Source: an uncultured Selenomonadaceae bacterium (GTDB taxonomy: Bacteria > Bacillota > Negativicutes > Selenomonadales > Selenomonadaceae). Taken from it: a stretch of DNA of 7,464 nt. Shown in pieces: positions 6,797 through 7,464 of this stretch. Numbering within the stretch: position 1 is the stretch's first letter; every line of letters starts with the position of its first letter. The DNA is taken from contig CALZDE010000099.1 of assembly GCA_945637225.1 (NCBI GenBank), positions 1-7,464 on the forward strand. The letters run 5' to 3'. The notes below the pieces were generated by a model. That model was not told where the DNA came from. It worked only from the letters and a program-made list of their open reading frames with translations, and searched no databases. The position numbers were made by a program, and so were the translations under genes.

Positions 6797-7447
6797 ATGG
6801 TAAAAGAATCAACATTACAATGCGTAGATTATTTGATAGAGCGTTATCCTGATTTAAAGCCATGCCGGGAAGACATGAAAAACGCTGTTATTGCCCTCTG
6901 TGAAATGTACCGCAAGGGTGGCAAGCTTCTGGTATGCGGAAACGGAGGAAGTGCTTCGGACTCTGAGCATATCGTAGGCGAACTGATGAAGGGCTTCGTA
7001 AAGAAACGTCCTATTGACGATAACATGTACGCAAAAATGAAGGAAATCTGCCCTGATGAGGCAGACTATCTGAAAAACAATCTGCAGGGAGCACTGCCAG
7101 CAGTATCATTAATGAATGCCGTAGCCCTCAATAGTGCATTTGCCAACGACCAGGCACCGGATTTAGCTATGGCACAGCAGGTATTAGGCTTAGGAAATCC
7201 AGAGGATATTCTCATCGGCATAAGCACCTCAGGAAACTCTGCTAACGTAGTATATGCAGTGCAGATGGCAAAGGTAAAGGGCATGAAAACAATCGGACTC
7301 TTAGGTGGCAAGGAATGCAAATTGAAGCCATTAGTAGATATTGCAATCTCCGCCCCAAGTCCTGTTACCTACAAAATTCAGGAATACCATCTGCCAATTT
7401 ACCACATGCTGTGTATTGCGGTAGAAAACGAATTTTTCGATATTTGA
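6797..7447 (+). CDS. SIS-domain sugar-phosphate isomerase, GmhA (phosphoheptose isomerase)-like
   Basis: This cytosolic protein of 216 residues (from the preferred ATG) resembles GmhA, which converts sedoheptulose 7-phosphate to D-glycero-D-manno-heptose 7-phosphate for LPS inner-core or S-layer heptose. It shows the sugar-phosphate loop GNGGSASDSEH (48-58), a Glu at the catalytic place (Glu62), the second SIS loop ISTSGNS (142-148), and the C-terminal Gln195/His203 pair in a QEYH...H pattern matching the GmhA metal and catalytic site. It is about 24 residues longer than E. coli GmhA (192). The extra length lies mostly between the EL helix and the LPAVSL strand, about residues 69-99. It follows the kelch gene by 46 bases with no terminator or promoter between, so the two are probably co-transcribed. 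Substrate cannot be fixed: other SIS isomerases and DiaA-type proteins share the fold. The gene is complete, but its downstream context lies outside the window. Confidence 0.82.
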   Translation: MVKESTLQCVDYLIERYPDLKPCREDMKNAVIALCEMYRKGGKLLVCGNGGSASDSEHIVGELMKGFVKKRPIDDNMYAKMKEICPDEADYLKNNLQGALPAVSLMNAVALNSAFANDQAPDLAMAQQVLGLGNPEDILIGISTSGNSANVVYAVQMAKVKGMKTIGLLGGKECKLKPLVDIAISAPSPVTYKIQEYHLPIYHMLCIAVENEFFDI

Positions 7448-7464
7448 TTTAAAATAACATATAT

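Overview
The window is an ordinary-looking chromosomal stretch of a low-to-moderate G+C bacterium. It holds six plus-strand genes with short gaps and strong AGGAG-type ribosome binding sites. The Firmicutes-style start sites, together with an exported sialic-acid-mutarotase-like propeller and a GmhA-like (LPS-heptose type) sugar isomerase, would fit a diderm Firmicute such as the Negativicutes. That placement is inference; nothing here fixes the taxon.

Layout: (1) Positions 1-1160 form a free-standing cysteine synthase gene (cysK) with a near-consensus promoter, AT-rich repeats over its transcription start, and a hairpin terminator. (2) Positions 1159-5501 form a potassium-uptake operon: its own promoter, trkA (cytosolic NAD-binding gating subunit), then two different TrkH-family membrane subunits in tandem. 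The second is canonical. The first keeps the four selectivity-filter glycines but has lost several other family landmarks. (3) Positions 5508-7447 carry a new promoter with a perfect -10 box, a secreted six-bladed kelch propeller of the cyclically permuted NanM (sialic acid mutarotase) family, and a GmhA-like SIS-domain sugar-phosphate isomerase cut off from further context by the window end.

Functionally, TrkA plus one or both TrkH proteins would form a regulated K+ uptake system. The last two genes look like a small carbohydrate-related unit, one protein periplasmic or extracytoplasmic and the other cytosolic; a shared pathway is plausible but not demonstrated. CysK is metabolically unrelated and transcriptionally insulated.

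I found no mobile element, CRISPR array, RNA gene, phage gene or defence system, and no clear undescribed system. The points most worth a second look are the divergent TrkH paralogue beside a canonical one, and the NanM-like protein whose expected active-site arginine is a cysteine.
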